In this document: one piece after another, positions 47,344 to 56,930 of the stretch
Position numbering within the stretch: position 1 is the stretch's first letter
Layout of the letters: each line of letters opens with the position of its first letter
NCBI GenBank assembly: GCA_016875335.1
Contig: VGRO01000001.1
Location: 1-64,000 of the forward strand
Direction: 5' to 3'
Source: Deltaproteobacteria bacterium
Lineage (GTDB): Bacteria; Myxococcota_A; UBA9042
Length of the DNA stretch: 64,000 bases
Program-made: the position numbers and the translations under genes
The notes under the pieces: model-generated
Databases searched by the model: none
The model's input: only the letters and a program-made list of their open reading frames with translations
Told to the model about the DNA's origin: nothing

Positions 47344-49269
47344 ATGATCACCCGTGCCACCACCTGCACCCGCGACTGCCCCGACGCGTGCCGTATCCTC
47401 GCCGACGTACACGACGGCCGGGTGACTGCCTTGCGCGGCGACCCGGACCACCCGGTTACGCAGGGCTTCTTGTGCCATCGCACGGCCCAGTACCTGGGAC
47501 GCCAGTACGCGGCTGACCGCGTCATTCGTCCGCTGGTGCGCAACGGCGACGGGTTTGAGCAGGTGTCGTGGGACGTCGCGCTCGACCTCATTGCGCAAAA
47601 GATGCGGCAGATCCGGGCCGAATCGGGCCCGGCTGCGATCTTCCACTATCTGAGCGGAGGCTCGCTCGGGCTGTTGCAGGGCGTTGTCGGCCGCTTTTGG
47701 CAGGCGTTCGGGCCGGTCACCGTCAAGCGCGGCGATATCTGCAGCGGCGCTGGCGACGCCGCGCAAATGTTGGACTTTGGGGTGGAAGACAGCAACGACA
47801 TCCACGACTTGCTCAACAGTCGGTGCATCGTGCTGTGGGGCAAGAACCCCGCCGTGTCCGGTCCACACCTCATGCCGATCCTCAGGCAGGCGCGCGCCCG
47901 CGGGTGCAAGGTCGTGCTGGTCGACCCCGTGCATCACAAGACGGTGGGGCACTGCGATGCCTACGTCCAGGTGCGGCCGGGCGGCGACTTCGCGTTGGCG
48001 ATGGCAGTCGCGCGCGTGCTGTTCGAGCGCCGCTTGGTGTCGTCAGCGGCCGCCGCCCAGTGCGACAACCTATCGGGGTTTCAGGCCATGGCGCAGGCCC
48101 GGTCGCTGCAGGACTGGTGTCGCGTCGCCGATGTTTCGCCCAGCGTCGCCGAGGGCCTCGCGCACGACCTCGCCAACGGTCCCAGCAACATCCAGGTCGG
48201 CTGGGGCATGGGCCGGCGCGGCATCGGCGGGGCGATCGTGCGGGCGCTCGATGCCCTGTGCACGCTGTCGGGCAATCTGCGCGTTGCCGGGGGTGGCGTG
48301 TCGTTCTACTACAAGCGGCGCGGTGCGTTCGACTCGGCGGCGCTGCATTTGGCCGATCCCCCGCGCACGATCTGCGAACCGCTTTTCGGCCGCGAGGTGC
48401 TGGCGGCCGCCGACCCGCCCATTCGGATGGTGTGGGTGACGGCCGGCAACCCGGTCGCGATGCTCCCAGCGTCAGATGTCACCGCGCAGGCCCTGCGCAG
48501 CCGCGAATTCGTCGTCGTCGCGGACAGTTGGATGAGCGATACCGCCCGGCTGGCCCACGTCGTGCTGCCCGCGGCGACACTGCTCGAAACTGACGATTTG
48601 GTCGGTGCCTACGGCCACCACTACCTGGGCAGCGCCGACGCCGTCGTACCTCCGGCGGGCGAGGCCCGCACCGATCTGCAGATCGTCCAGGCGCTGGCCG
48701 ACCGCCTGGGCCTGGCCGAAGTCGTCGCTGGTTCGCCCGAAGCGTGGCGCCAGCGCCTCATCGCCGCGACGATCGCGCCGTTGGGGGTCGGTCTGGATGG
48801 ACTGCGAAGCGGCTACGTGCGCAATCCGCTGGCGCCAAAAGTGTTGTTTGCCGACCAGGACCCGCGGACACCGACCGGTCGGGTGCAGTTGCCGACCGAG
48901 GCAGCGGACGACCCCGCGGACGACCCCGACCATCCGCTGCGCCTGATGTCGCTTTCGACCGAGAAATCGCAAAGCTCGCAGTGGGTGCGGCCGCAGGCGG
49001 GGCCGGCTGAGTGTACGGTACACCCAGACGCCGCTGCGGGGATCGCCGACGGCGGCCGGGCGTGGCTGCGCAGCGCGATCGGCCGCATCGAGGTGCGTGT
49101 GCGCTGCGACCTGCGCCAGCGCTGCGACGTGGCCATCGTGCCCAAAGGCGGCAGCTACCTGGACGGCCGCGCCGCCAACGCACTGGTGCGGGCCCGCCTG
49201 ACTGACATCGGCGAAGGCGGGGCGCTGTACGACGAAGGCGTGCGCCTGGAGCCCATGGTTGAAGATTAG
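47344..49269 (+). CDS. Molybdopterin oxidoreductase (DMSO-reductase family) with N-terminal 4Fe-4S site
   Basis: The protein has 641 residues. Cys8, Cys12, Cys16 and Cys44 (CTRDCPDAC and GFLC) bind a 4Fe-4S cluster. The region GDICSGAGDAA is where the molybdenum ligand lies in the family; ILWGKNPAVSGPH-like and VWVTAGNPVAMLP are cofactor-binding segments, and the C-terminal beta-barrel follows (LMSLSTEKSQSSQW). There is no Tat signal, so it acts in the cytoplasm. The substrate is unknown; no partner subunits adjoin. It starts at the ATG at 47344. Confidence 0.85.
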   Translation: MITRATTCTRDCPDACRILADVHDGRVTALRGDPDHPVTQGFLCHRTAQYLGRQYAADRVIRPLVRNGDGFEQVSWDVALDLIAQKMRQIRAESGPAAIFHYLSGGSLGLLQGVVGRFWQAFGPVTVKRGDICSGAGDAAQMLDFGVEDSNDIHDLLNSRCIVLWGKNPAVSGPHLMPILRQARARGCKVVLVDPVHHKTVGHCDAYVQVRPGGDFALAMAVARVLFERRLVSSAAAAQCDNLSGFQAMAQARSLQDWCRVADVSPSVAEGLAHDLANGPSNIQVGWGMGRRGIGGAIVRALDALCTLSGNLRVAGGGVSFYYKRRGAFDSAALHLADPPRTICEPLFGREVLAAADPPIRMVWVTAGNPVAMLPASDVTAQALRSREFVVVADSWMSDTARLAHVVLPAATLLETDDLVGAYGHHYLGSADAVVPPAGEARTDLQIVQALADRLGLAEVVAGSPEAWRQRLIAATIAPLGVGLDGLRSGYVRNPLAPKVLFADQDPRTPTGRVQLPTEAADDPADDPDHPLRLMSLSTEKSQSSQWVRPQAGPAECTVHPDAAAGIADGGRAWLRSAIGRIEVRVRCDLRQRCDVAIVPKGGSYLDGRAANALVRARLTDIGEGGALYDEGVRLEPMVED

Positions 49270-49404
49270 TGGCTTGAAAACAACTGGTTGAGTACTCGCG
49301 GCCACTCCGAGGAGCCGCGCGTCGGCCGTTCAGGACGCCTGTGCGCGACCCGCGAAGTAGATATCTGGGCCCAGAGAGTGATTGGCGAGATCCCTTTCGG
49401 GCGC

Positions 49405-52212
49405 CTACGGCAAGACCACCACGGGCACAGGTGGCACGAAAAGGCCCTGCTCGTCGGCAACCTGCACCTGGTTGGCATACCACAGGTTGCCGGTCATCAT
49501 GGCCTGGACCGGCGGCTGCTTGACCAGGCCGAAATGGCCCTTGGTCGCCGCGCAACCCTGGATGACCGCGTTGGTCACCTGCCGCAGAAGCAAGCCACTG
49601 CGCAGTTGGTTGCTGACCAGCGTGCGGGCAACTACGGCGCGCGAACTGCCGTCGATGACGATGCCGTCGGCGTAGTAGCGCACGTCGCCGGGCGGGGCGC
49701 CGCGCTCGTCGAAAGGTTGGTAGCTGCTGGGCTTGGTGTCGATCACCACGGAGTCGGTCAGTTCGAAGCCCGCGACGCTGGCCGAGAAACCGCCCGCGTG
49801 GTTGCGACGGAAAAGGCACGCCGAAAACCGCGCCGCGTCGCCCGCCCCCACCAACATCACGCCCGCCCCGGCAATCCCGGTGGTTTCGGGCAGCGAGTCC
49901 TCGAACACGTTGCCAGCGGCCTCAACCGCGGTGCCGCCCGCGAGATTGGCGTTGAGCGATCCGACATGGTTGGCCGACATCACACTGCCGTACAAGACGA
50001 GGTGAGCGCCCTTGTGGACGAAAAGGCCCGCGCCCCACCACCCGTCGCTTGCACGTGGCAACGTGTGGTCCACCCGCAAACCCACGGCCACCAGCCGCGT
50101 GCCCGGGTCGCGCACGGCGATGCCGGTCGTCCGGTTGGCGGCGAGGCGTACCTGGCGCAGCCGCGCAGTTGAGCCCGTGCCGACGCCCACCCCGTAGCCC
50201 ATGTCGAGCACGTCGCTGCGGGGTTCCGTGTGATCCACGAGCACATCTTCGGCGTCGAGGGCCGTGCCTCCCCCGCCGACCGCAATGCCCATGGCGCGGT
50301 TGCGGTGGACGCGCACAGACGACAGCCGGACCTGGGCCCCGCCCATCGCCTGCACGCCGATGCCCGTGGCGTTCGACAACGCCGTAGCCACGGTATCGTC
50401 CACGAGCGTATGAGTCGCCGTCACGGAGCTGCCCTTGCCGGCCGCATACAGGCCCACGTTGGCATTGCCGGTGACGCGGGCGCCAGAGAGCGCGATGCTT
50501 CCGCCGAGTTGGGCCACGGCCGCCCCGCCGTCGTGGTCGGTGGCCTGACCGAGCGTGCCGTCGATGACCGCGCCGCGCAGGTTCGCGCTGCTTTTCTTGT
50601 CCACGGCGACCAGCCCACTGGTCCGGTTGCCGCTCAACCGCACACCGACTCCCTGCAACGTGGCGCCCTGCTGCACCAGGATGCCGACGCCGCGCAAGCC
50701 ATCGGTCTGCTGCGGTTGCGTCGCATCCACGATGGCGCCCCGCAGCGCCACCTTCGCTCCCAGCGTGAGCGCAGCTCCGGCCAGGTGGTTGCGGTGCACA
50801 CGCAGGCTGGAAAGGTCGGCGGCTGCGGATTGCACCAGCATACCGACGCCGTACTTGCCGCCCAGCGCAGGTTGGGTGTGGGCGACCAGCACCTGATCCC
50901 CGTTCAGTGCACTGATGGCGTGGTCTACGAAAAGGCCGGCGAGCCGCGCCCGCAGCACCGCGACCTGGTGCAGCGTCGCCTTGGCGCCGCCATCGACGGC
51001 CACGCCGATGCCAGTGTTCGTGCTCAGCGCCTTGACGTCGTGAATCACGGCGCGCCGCAGCGTCAACTGCGTACCCTTTCCAGTGGCCCACAGACCGCCG
51101 TCCACGGGCATTGGCACGTGCACGTCTTCTACAACGGCCTCGGCGCCCCCTTGGACCAGCAGGCCCCAGGTGCTCTGGGCCAGGGTCAGGTGTTGCAGGG
51201 CATAGCCCTGCGGATCGCCGCCGTCGGGCAGGATCCGCAGTGCAAACGCCGCACCGCCCTCAATGCGCACCTTGGACGCACAGACGCCGCGCACCACCAT
51301 GGGCTTGGTGATGTCCATGCCGCCCTTGTAGGTGCCGGCTGCCAGCAACACGGTCTGGCCCGCCTTGGCCTTGTTCAGGGCGGTCTGCAACTGGGCGAGC
51401 GGTGCGGATGCCGAACCGTCCCCCCCAGGCGGGGCGCTGCTGTCGACGAAAAGCCAGTCGGCCTGCCCTGCGAGGCTGCCGTAGCCGCTGCCGGGGCACG
51501 GCGCCGGGTCCGGGGCGCAGTTGGCGGGTGCGGCCTGGTTCGCGGGCGCGACGACGATGAACCCCGGCGGACAGGTCCATGGCACGCCCACGGGCTGGCA
51601 CGTCGCCCCCGTCGCAGCCGGCATCGTCGCCGGCCCGCAAGGCCCCGGTTCGCACGGCTTGACGCCCTCGAACGGCGTCGCGTCGCAAAAAGACTGCGCC
51701 TCCGTCGCGGCGACGGGCGTCGGAGCGGCTACGCCGACCGGTGCGGCGAGTCCATCACCCCAAGCCGGGCCGGCGCTGGCGAGGCCCGCTGGAATGCACC
51801 CGCCGCTGCCGTGGGCGACCGTGCCGGCGAGGCAAGCCGCCGCTCGTTCCTGGGCTGTGCAGGTCGCGTTTGCCGGCAGGCAGTCCGCATCGCCCGCGTC
51901 ACAGGAGTCTCCCGCCTCGGTCCGCCACACCAGGCACCAGCGCGGCACGCACTGCTCTGGGTGTTCGACCGCCTGCGATGCGCATTCTGGCGGTCCGACC
52001 GCCGCGCACGCCGCGGAAGGCCCGTCCCAAAACCTCCCGGTCGGGCAGCAGCCTCCGCCGGGCATTCTGGCGACCTCGGCACATGTCACGTTGGCCTGCG
52101 CCTCGCCGTCGACGGACGCGTCGCTGCGTCCGCCAGGGGCGGCTTCGCCGCTGCACGCCGTGGCGGCGACCGTGCACCATGCAGGCAGCGACCGCTCGAT
52201 GGAATTTCGCAT
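49405..52212 (-). CDS. Parallel beta-helix lipoprotein (pectate-lyase-like repeats)
   Basis: The protein has 935 residues from an ATG at 52212; the signal ends TAC (residue 20). Residues 20-290 are Cys/Pro-rich linker with many short motifs. Residues 300-900 are about twenty repeats of roughly 25 residues (for example VRVHRNRAMGIAVGGGGT, VRLAANRTTGIAVRDPGT, VLVDHTEPRSDVLDMGYG), the pattern of a right-handed beta-helix. It starts with the PbH1-type opening LAQLQTALNKAKAGQTVLLA. It could bind or cut surface polysaccharide, or be an adhesin. No catalytic residues were identified. Confidence 0.75.
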   Translation of the reverse strand: MRNSIERSLPAWCTVAATACSGEAAPGGRSDASVDGEAQANVTCAEVARMPGGGCCPTGRFWDGPSAACAAVGPPECASQAVEHPEQCVPRWCLVWRTEAGDSCDAGDADCLPANATCTAQERAAACLAGTVAHGSGGCIPAGLASAGPAWGDGLAAPVGVAAPTPVAATEAQSFCDATPFEGVKPCEPGPCGPATMPAATGATCQPVGVPWTCPPGFIVVAPANQAAPANCAPDPAPCPGSGYGSLAGQADWLFVDSSAPPGGDGSASAPLAQLQTALNKAKAGQTVLLAAGTYKGGMDITKPMVVRGVCASKVRIEGGAAFALRILPDGGDPQGYALQHLTLAQSTWGLLVQGGAEAVVEDVHVPMPVDGGLWATGKGTQLTLRRAVIHDVKALSTNTGIGVAVDGGAKATLHQVAVLRARLAGLFVDHAISALNGDQVLVAHTQPALGGKYGVGMLVQSAAADLSSLRVHRNHLAGAALTLGAKVALRGAIVDATQPQQTDGLRGVGILVQQGATLQGVGVRLSGNRTSGLVAVDKKSSANLRGAVIDGTLGQATDHDGGAAVAQLGGSIALSGARVTGNANVGLYAAGKGSSVTATHTLVDDTVATALSNATGIGVQAMGGAQVRLSSVRVHRNRAMGIAVGGGGTALDAEDVLVDHTEPRSDVLDMGYGVGVGTGSTARLRQVRLAANRTTGIAVRDPGTRLVAVGLRVDHTLPRASDGWWGAGLFVHKGAHLVLYGSVMSANHVGSLNANLAGGTAVEAAGNVFEDSLPETTGIAGAGVMLVGAGDAARFSACLFRRNHAGGFSASVAGFELTDSVVIDTKPSSYQPFDERGAPPGDVRYYADGIVIDGSSRAVVARTLVSNQLRSGLLLRQVTNAVIQGCAATKGHFGLVKQPPVQAMMTGNLWYANQVQVADEQGLFVPPVPVVVLP

Positions 52213-52328
52213 GGCAGAGACGCGTCGCATGGTGGCAGGGGACCTGCATCGCCCGGCGTTGTCAAGCGCGCGCGGCACGCGTTTTGCACTCCACGATCGA
52301 CATCGTCCGACTTTTCGAAACAAAACCA

Positions 52329-52356
52329 TGGATCTGAACAATGGGGGGGGGCGATC
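52329..52356 (-). repeat. C-tract hairpin element, copy 8 (variant arm)
   Basis: It has 9 C (52343-52351), ATTGTTCAGATCCATGG and TTTT in the C-first reading. The opposite arm is GATC at the same 13-base distance, giving three of four pairs. It lies about 117 bases before the start of the beta-helix lipoprotein gene. Confidence 0.75.
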
Positions 52357-52402
52357 GCGGGCCACGAGGATTCGCACTCGACAGGAATCTCCAGTAAATC
52401 CA

Positions 52403-52428
52403 TGGATCTGAACAATGGGGGGGGCAGC
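52403..52428 (-). repeat. C-tract hairpin element, copy 9 (no arm)
   Basis: It has 8 C (52417-52424), ATTGTTCAGATCCATGG in the C-first reading. The opposite arm is not recognisable, so no hairpin. It lies 74 bases from copy 8. Confidence 0.75.
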
Positions 52429-52595
52429 ATGCGGCCACGGGGCAGCGCGCCGGATTTTTCCGTCAAAACAACGGTCTGGGATGGCCGCGCTGCTTGACGA
52501 CACCGGGCCGATGGCGATAATCGGCGCCGGGCGAACCGCGGACTGTCGCCCGAGGACATGCACTGGACACCACGCGACCGCCCAGCCGACCCGCC

Positions 52596-54173
52596 TTGCG
52601 CTTGCCCACCGTGCTGGCCCTGGCTGTGGCCGTGGCAGTAGCGGCCGGATCGGCCTGGATGCGGTTTCGCGGCCCGGCGCTCGGCTACTGGGACACGTAC
52701 ATCGCGGCCCCGGCCATGCTGATCAACGGGATGCCGGTCGATTTCGTGCTGGCCGACGGCGCGCCGGCATGGACGTACAACCTGAGCGGCCGGCTGCCCG
52801 AAGATCTGGTGTCGCCGCACGCCTACGGCATCGCGACCAAGGACCAACGGTTCGGTTCGGCGCTGGCGGCCGCGCAGGGTTTCGCGTTTGCGGGCGTGCT
52901 CGGGTTCCGCCTGACGTTTTGCCTGTGCGTCGCCCTGCTGCCGCCGCTGACGTTGCTGGTCTGGCGCCGCTCGGGCGGCTCGGGCGACTGGCCGGGCGTA
53001 GTCGCGGGGCTGTGGCTGGCGTGCAATCCGTTGATGCTGGCGACCGACCGCTTGAACCCCAGCGTCTTTGCCTTGCCCCTGTTGCTCGCAGTCATCGCCC
53101 TGGTGGTCGACGCTGCACCCCGAGGCGCGCTGGCCCGAGCTGCCGTCGCGGGCTTGGCCCTGGGGCTGTGCGCGTCGATGCGCGAGGAGGCGGTCTGCTT
53201 CGTGCCTGCCCTGGGTGCGTGGTTGCTGTGGGGTCGAGCTGAGCTGCGCGGGCAGCGCTGGAAATGCGTCGCCGTCTTTGGCACGGCATGTGTCGTCGCG
53301 ATGGCGCCGAGCCTCGCGTGGAAGGCGTTCGTCTTTGGCGACCCCTTGATGCACCCCAGCCAGTACGATCACCACGATGGCTGGCGACCGACGTTTCCTC
53401 ACCAATTCCTCGGGGTGCGGTTTGCATTCAACGGCCTGCTGAACTGGCCGTTCGCCCAAGAGTGGGTGCGCACGCCGCACTTCGCGTTCCCGGTGGTGCT
53501 GCTGTGGCCCTTGACGGCCATCGTGGCGCTTGGCATGGCCGGCGTGGGCCTTGTCGGGGCGGGTTGGTGGCGGTTGCGGCGCAGGTCACCGGACCTGGCC
53601 TGGCTGTGTGTCGGCTGGGTGGTGCCGCTCTACGCACTTTTCGGGCCGCAGGAGAACTGGGAGGAGGTCAAGATGACCTTCCTGCTTTTGGCGTTTCCGG
53701 CCGTGGCGCTGCCGCTGGGCGAAGGGCTTGTCGCGGCGGTTGCCGGTATCTCTGCTCTGCGTTTGCGGTGGACTTGGCTGTGCCCGCCGGCGCTGCGCGC
53801 TGGGCTCGCATCCGGCGCCGTGGCGACCGTCGTGGTGCTGGCATGCCGGACGGTCGACGTGCCTGCCGACCCGCGCTGGTACGTGCGGTTTCCCAACGCC
53901 GATGTGCGACGCAACCCGGTCGCGTCGCGCGAACTTGCGCAAAGCGAACGCGGCGACTGGACCTTTTTCCAACGCGCCGACCATCCAGCCGAGCTCGCGC
54001 GCGAGAGGGCGCGCCTGACGCGCTGGACGCTGTGGCCGGCCACCTATCTGCCGGCGCGGTGGTCGTGGCACGAGACCATGCAGCAGACCGCAGCGGAGGC
54101 CGGCGCCCGTCGCTGGAAAGTGCTGGACGTCTGGGGCTACATCTACGGGGCACGCCGGTGGCCGAGCGGCTGA
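52596..54173 (+). CDS. Polytopic membrane protein, glycosyltransferase-like (ArnT/mannosyltransferase type)
   Basis: The protein has 525 residues from a TTG at 52596; a CTG at 52563 has a better ribosome-binding site (GAGGA). About ten hydrophobic helices are present. The first extracytoplasmic loop has WMRFRGPALGYWDTYIAAPA with an acidic residue, and a loop SMREEAVCFVPALGAWLLWG follows, a pattern like GT-C family glycosyltransferases, where an Asp/Glu in the first loop is the catalytic site. The assignment is by shape only. It is the first of five coupled genes; the next gene overlaps its end by 16 bases. Confidence 0.55.
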   Translation: MRLPTVLALAVAVAVAAGSAWMRFRGPALGYWDTYIAAPAMLINGMPVDFVLADGAPAWTYNLSGRLPEDLVSPHAYGIATKDQRFGSALAAAQGFAFAGVLGFRLTFCLCVALLPPLTLLVWRRSGGSGDWPGVVAGLWLACNPLMLATDRLNPSVFALPLLLAVIALVVDAAPRGALARAAVAGLALGLCASMREEAVCFVPALGAWLLWGRAELRGQRWKCVAVFGTACVVAMAPSLAWKAFVFGDPLMHPSQYDHHDGWRPTFPHQFLGVRFAFNGLLNWPFAQEWVRTPHFAFPVVLLWPLTAIVALGMAGVGLVGAGWWRLRRRSPDLAWLCVGWVVPLYALFGPQENWEEVKMTFLLLAFPAVALPLGEGLVAAVAGISALRLRWTWLCPPALRAGLASGAVATVVVLACRTVDVPADPRWYVRFPNADVRRNPVASRELAQSERGDWTFFQRADHPAELARERARLTRWTLWPATYLPARWSWHETMQQTAAEAGARRWKVLDVWGYIYGARRWPSG

Positions 54174-54931
54174 CAGTGACCTGGGTCCGCACCTCGTGCG
54201 TGCTGCTGCGCTCCGTTGGCCTCGGCCTGCTGACCGATCCGTGGTTTGCGCGTCACATGCGCGGGCTGCCGGTGTTCCGCAAGCCGGCCGTGGCCCTGGA
54301 CGCGCTGCCGCGCATCGACTTCGTCTTGGCGTCGCATCTGCACAGCGACCACTTTGACCCGGCCGCCGTCGCGGCTCTGGCCGCCAAGGGCGCGACCGTG
54401 GTGGGGACTGTCGGTACGGCTGCACATGTGCGGGCCCATGGCATTGGCGCCGAGGTCATCGAGCTGTCGCCGTGGCAGACGTTTTCGCGCGGCGCGCTGC
54501 GCGTGGTGGCGACGCCCGCGTTGCACACGGGTCCCAAACCCGACGAAATCGGGATGTGGCTCCAGGTTGGAGATTTCCGATGTTATTTCGCTGGAGACCA
54601 GCGATTCGGGCCGGTCTTTCGTCAGGTCGGCGCGAGATTGCCGCGGGTCGACCTGGCCCTGCTGCCGGTGGGCGGCACGCTGATCTTCGGCCACCGGACG
54701 ACCATGGACCCTGCCGATGCGGTTCGGGCGGCCCTGGTGTTGCGGCCGCGTCACGTTCTGCCTATCCACGAGGGCGGCGAATGGCTGCCGGTGCCGCCGG
54801 CCAGTTGGCACCCGGGTCGCCGCGGCGCCTTCCTTGCCAAACTGCGCACGACGGGCGCCGACGTCGTCGGTCTCGATGCGGCCCCCGGGGTGGAAGTCGA
54901 GGTGCCACCCGCGCCACCCGAGGCTTCGTGA
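54158..54931 (+). CDS. Metallo-beta-lactamase-fold hydrolase (UlaG/phosphodiesterase-like)
   Basis: The protein has 257 residues from a GTG at 54158. The metal sites are visible: H60-x-H-x-D-H65 (SHLHSDHFD), His123, Asp147 (FAGDQRFG) and His204 (PIHEGGEW). The order and the N-terminal TWVRTSCVLLRSVGLGLLTDP match the UlaG/N-acyl-phosphatidylethanolamine phospholipase D branch. The overlap with the previous gene and the GTGA overlap with the next place it in a tight operon. The substrate is unknown, perhaps a lipid or sugar phosphate. Confidence 0.82.
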   Translation: MAERLTVTWVRTSCVLLRSVGLGLLTDPWFARHMRGLPVFRKPAVALDALPRIDFVLASHLHSDHFDPAAVAALAAKGATVVGTVGTAAHVRAHGIGAEVIELSPWQTFSRGALRVVATPALHTGPKPDEIGMWLQVGDFRCYFAGDQRFGPVFRQVGARLPRVDLALLPVGGTLIFGHRTTMDPADAVRAALVLRPRHVLPIHEGGEWLPVPPASWHPGRRGAFLAKLRTTGADVVGLDAAPGVEVEVPPAPPEAS

Positions 54932-55875
54932 CGGCGCGCGTGCCCGCCTGCGAGGTCGCCGGCGACGTCGACGCGGTCGCAGCCGCCCTGCGCTGGATCG
55001 GCTGGATCGTCGATCCGCGCAGCCGTGACGCGGCCACTGGCCATTGGTGGTCGTGGGTCGGCGAGGGTGGCTACCCCTACGCCGAGGCGACAGCCTGGGT
55101 CTTGCTCGCACTGGCAGAAGCGCGCGCCGCCGGCATCGCCCACGGCAGCGCCTTGGCCGAAATCGGTGACGCAGCGTGCGAGGGCCTTGCCCGCGGCGCG
55201 CGCCAGGGGGGCCTGGGGCGAGGCGGCCGCTGGTACGCGTTCGACACCGCCGTGGGGCTGGCCGCGGTCCACGCGTGGCGACCCGAACATCCCGCAGTGA
55301 ACGCCCTGTGGCTGCAGTTGCGGACGATGGCGGCCGAGCGGCGGGCGGTGCAAGGTGGGCCGCGTCTCGGACAACCGGCGCCAGGGGCGCGGTGGAGTGA
55401 AGTCTGGGGCGCGCATCTGCTGTGGCTGGCCGTGGCGGCGCACAGCCTTGGGGAGGTCGCGTGGGCCCGATCGTTGGCGAAAGACTTGTTGGACCCCGCG
55501 GCGTTGGTACCGATGCCGACGTATTGTCATGCACTGGCCTACGCTTGCGAAGGCTTGGTTGCCCTGCGCGGCGAAGCAGTGTTCGATACGCAGTTGGGGG
55601 CGTGGTGGACAAGGTTGCGGCGCGCCGCCACACCGGGTGGGGTCGTCGCCCATGCCGGCGAAAAAGGACCCGTGCGCGCTGACACCACCGCCCAAACGGC
55701 CCGGCTGCTGCGCACGCTCGAACCGCAGGCCGATGCGGCGCCGTGGCTGCGCCTGCTGTGGGACTGGACCGACGCCCAAGGGGCGGTGCACTACGAGCCC
55801 GGGTCGCCGCATGCCAACGCGTGGTGCACGGCAATGGCGCTGCGCGCAGCGGTCGCTGCACTGGAGGACGGGTGA
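54928..55875 (+). CDS. Alpha/alpha-toroid-like protein of unknown function
   Basis: The protein has 315 residues from a GTG at 54928 in a GTGA overlap. The sequence is a series of helical pairs: GGYPYAEATAWVLLALAEA, RWYAFDTAVGLAAVHAW, TYCHALAYACEGLVAL, and ADTTAQTARLLRTL. Repeats of this kind occur in terpene-cyclase/prenyltransferase and glycosidase (alpha/alpha)6 barrels. No DxDD, aspartate-rich or catalytic motif is evident. It might bind a polyprenyl or sugar substrate for its neighbours; this is inference. Confidence 0.5.
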   Translation: MTARVPACEVAGDVDAVAAALRWIGWIVDPRSRDAATGHWWSWVGEGGYPYAEATAWVLLALAEARAAGIAHGSALAEIGDAACEGLARGARQGGLGRGGRWYAFDTAVGLAAVHAWRPEHPAVNALWLQLRTMAAERRAVQGGPRLGQPAPGARWSEVWGAHLLWLAVAAHSLGEVAWARSLAKDLLDPAALVPMPTYCHALAYACEGLVALRGEAVFDTQLGAWWTRLRRAATPGGVVAHAGEKGPVRADTTAQTARLLRTLEPQADAAPWLRLLWDWTDAQGAVHYEPGSPHANAWCTAMALRAAVAALEDG

Positions 55876-56930
55876 CCACCCATCACGTGCCGCTGGTCAT
55901 CGTCGGGGCAGGTCCCTACGGCTTGTGCGCGGCATGGGCGGCGCGAAGACGCGGCTTCGAACCGATGGTGCTGGACCGCAACCCACTGCCTGGCGGGGCG
56001 TGGCAGCACATGTGGCCCAACATGCGTTGCCTGTCGCCGCGCCAGTTTGACGCCACGCCCGACGGCTTCGTGTCGCGGGGCCCGCACGAGTTTGCGACGG
56101 CCGAAGAAGTCGCAGAGCAGTGGCAGCAGTTTGCGCGCCGCCAGCATTTTTCCCTGGCGCTCGGCACGACGGTGCGGGGCATCGCGGCGCAGGCCGACGG
56201 TTTCGCGGTGCACCTCGACGCCGACGTCGTGTGGGCCCAGCGCGTGATCCTCGCCACCGGCGAGTTCGACGCACCGGTCTGTGCGAACCTCGCGCCCGAC
56301 ACGCGACAACTGCCCGCAGGGGTCGTGCACGTGCGGGATCTGTTGCCAGATCGGCTGCGCGGCCTGGGTCGGGTCATCGTGGTCGGCGCGGGCAACTCCG
56401 CCGCGCAGGTGTTGGCGACCGCGGTGCACGCAGGGGCGCGGGTCAGCCTGTGCGCCAAGACCGTGCCGGGCCACGTCTCCGCATGGAAAAGCGGCATTCT
56501 CGGCCACGCCCGCTGGCGCTTGTCGGGCCTGGATCTCAAGGTGTGGTCGCTGTCGTCGCGCTGCCAGATGCGCGCGCCGCTGATGGATCCCGCGCTGCTC
56601 GAACTGTTGGGCAGCGGCGCTGTGCAACGATTCGGCGCCGTGGCCGAGTTGTTCGATGGCGGCGTAGTCACTGCCCAGGGCGAGCGCCTGACCGCCGACC
56701 TCGTCGTGCTCGCTACCGGCTACCGCCGCGACCTCGATCTGGTCGCCGGTCTCGACCAGTTGGGCCCGAGTTCGTTTCCGGCCCACAAGCGCGGCGTCAG
56801 CGTCCGCCACCCGGGACTGGGCTACGCCGGACTGCCGTGCGCCCGCACGCTGCGCAGCGGATTCTTGCGCGGTGCAAAGGGCGACGCGATTGCCCTAGTA
56901 GGTGCGGTACTGCGCGGAGTTCGGCCGTGA
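55872..56930 (+). CDS. Flavin-containing monooxygenase-like oxidoreductase
   Basis: The protein has 352 residues from a GTG at 55872 in a GTGA overlap. An N-terminal FAD-binding block IVGAGPYGLCAAWAARRRG (GAGPYG at 12-17) and a second nucleotide-binding block VIVVGAGNSAAQV near 170 mark a two-dinucleotide-binding flavoprotein. It also has VILATGEFDAP and VVLATGYRRDL. The layout is like lysine/ornithine hydroxylases and Baeyer-Villiger enzymes; the FMO fingerprint is not fully there. It may hydroxylate or oxidise the product of the operon. Confidence 0.78.
   Translation: MTTHHVPLVIVGAGPYGLCAAWAARRRGFEPMVLDRNPLPGGAWQHMWPNMRCLSPRQFDATPDGFVSRGPHEFATAEEVAEQWQQFARRQHFSLALGTTVRGIAAQADGFAVHLDADVVWAQRVILATGEFDAPVCANLAPDTRQLPAGVVHVRDLLPDRLRGLGRVIVVGAGNSAAQVLATAVHAGARVSLCAKTVPGHVSAWKSGILGHARWRLSGLDLKVWSLSSRCQMRAPLMDPALLELLGSGAVQRFGAVAELFDGGVVTAQGERLTADLVVLATGYRRDLDLVAGLDQLGPSSFPAHKRGVSVRHPGLGYAGLPCARTLRSGFLRGAKGDAIALVGAVLRGVRP

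Larger units (their letters stand above)
52213..52595. other. 383-base divergent gap with two C-tract elements
   Basis: It lies between the starts of the beta-helix lipoprotein gene (leftward) and the five-gene operon (rightward). It contains copies 8 and 9 of the element, 74 bases apart. The GAGGA at 52552-52556 is a ribosome-binding site six bases before a CTG at 52563, which could be the true start of the next gene. No other gene was seen. Confidence 0.5.
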
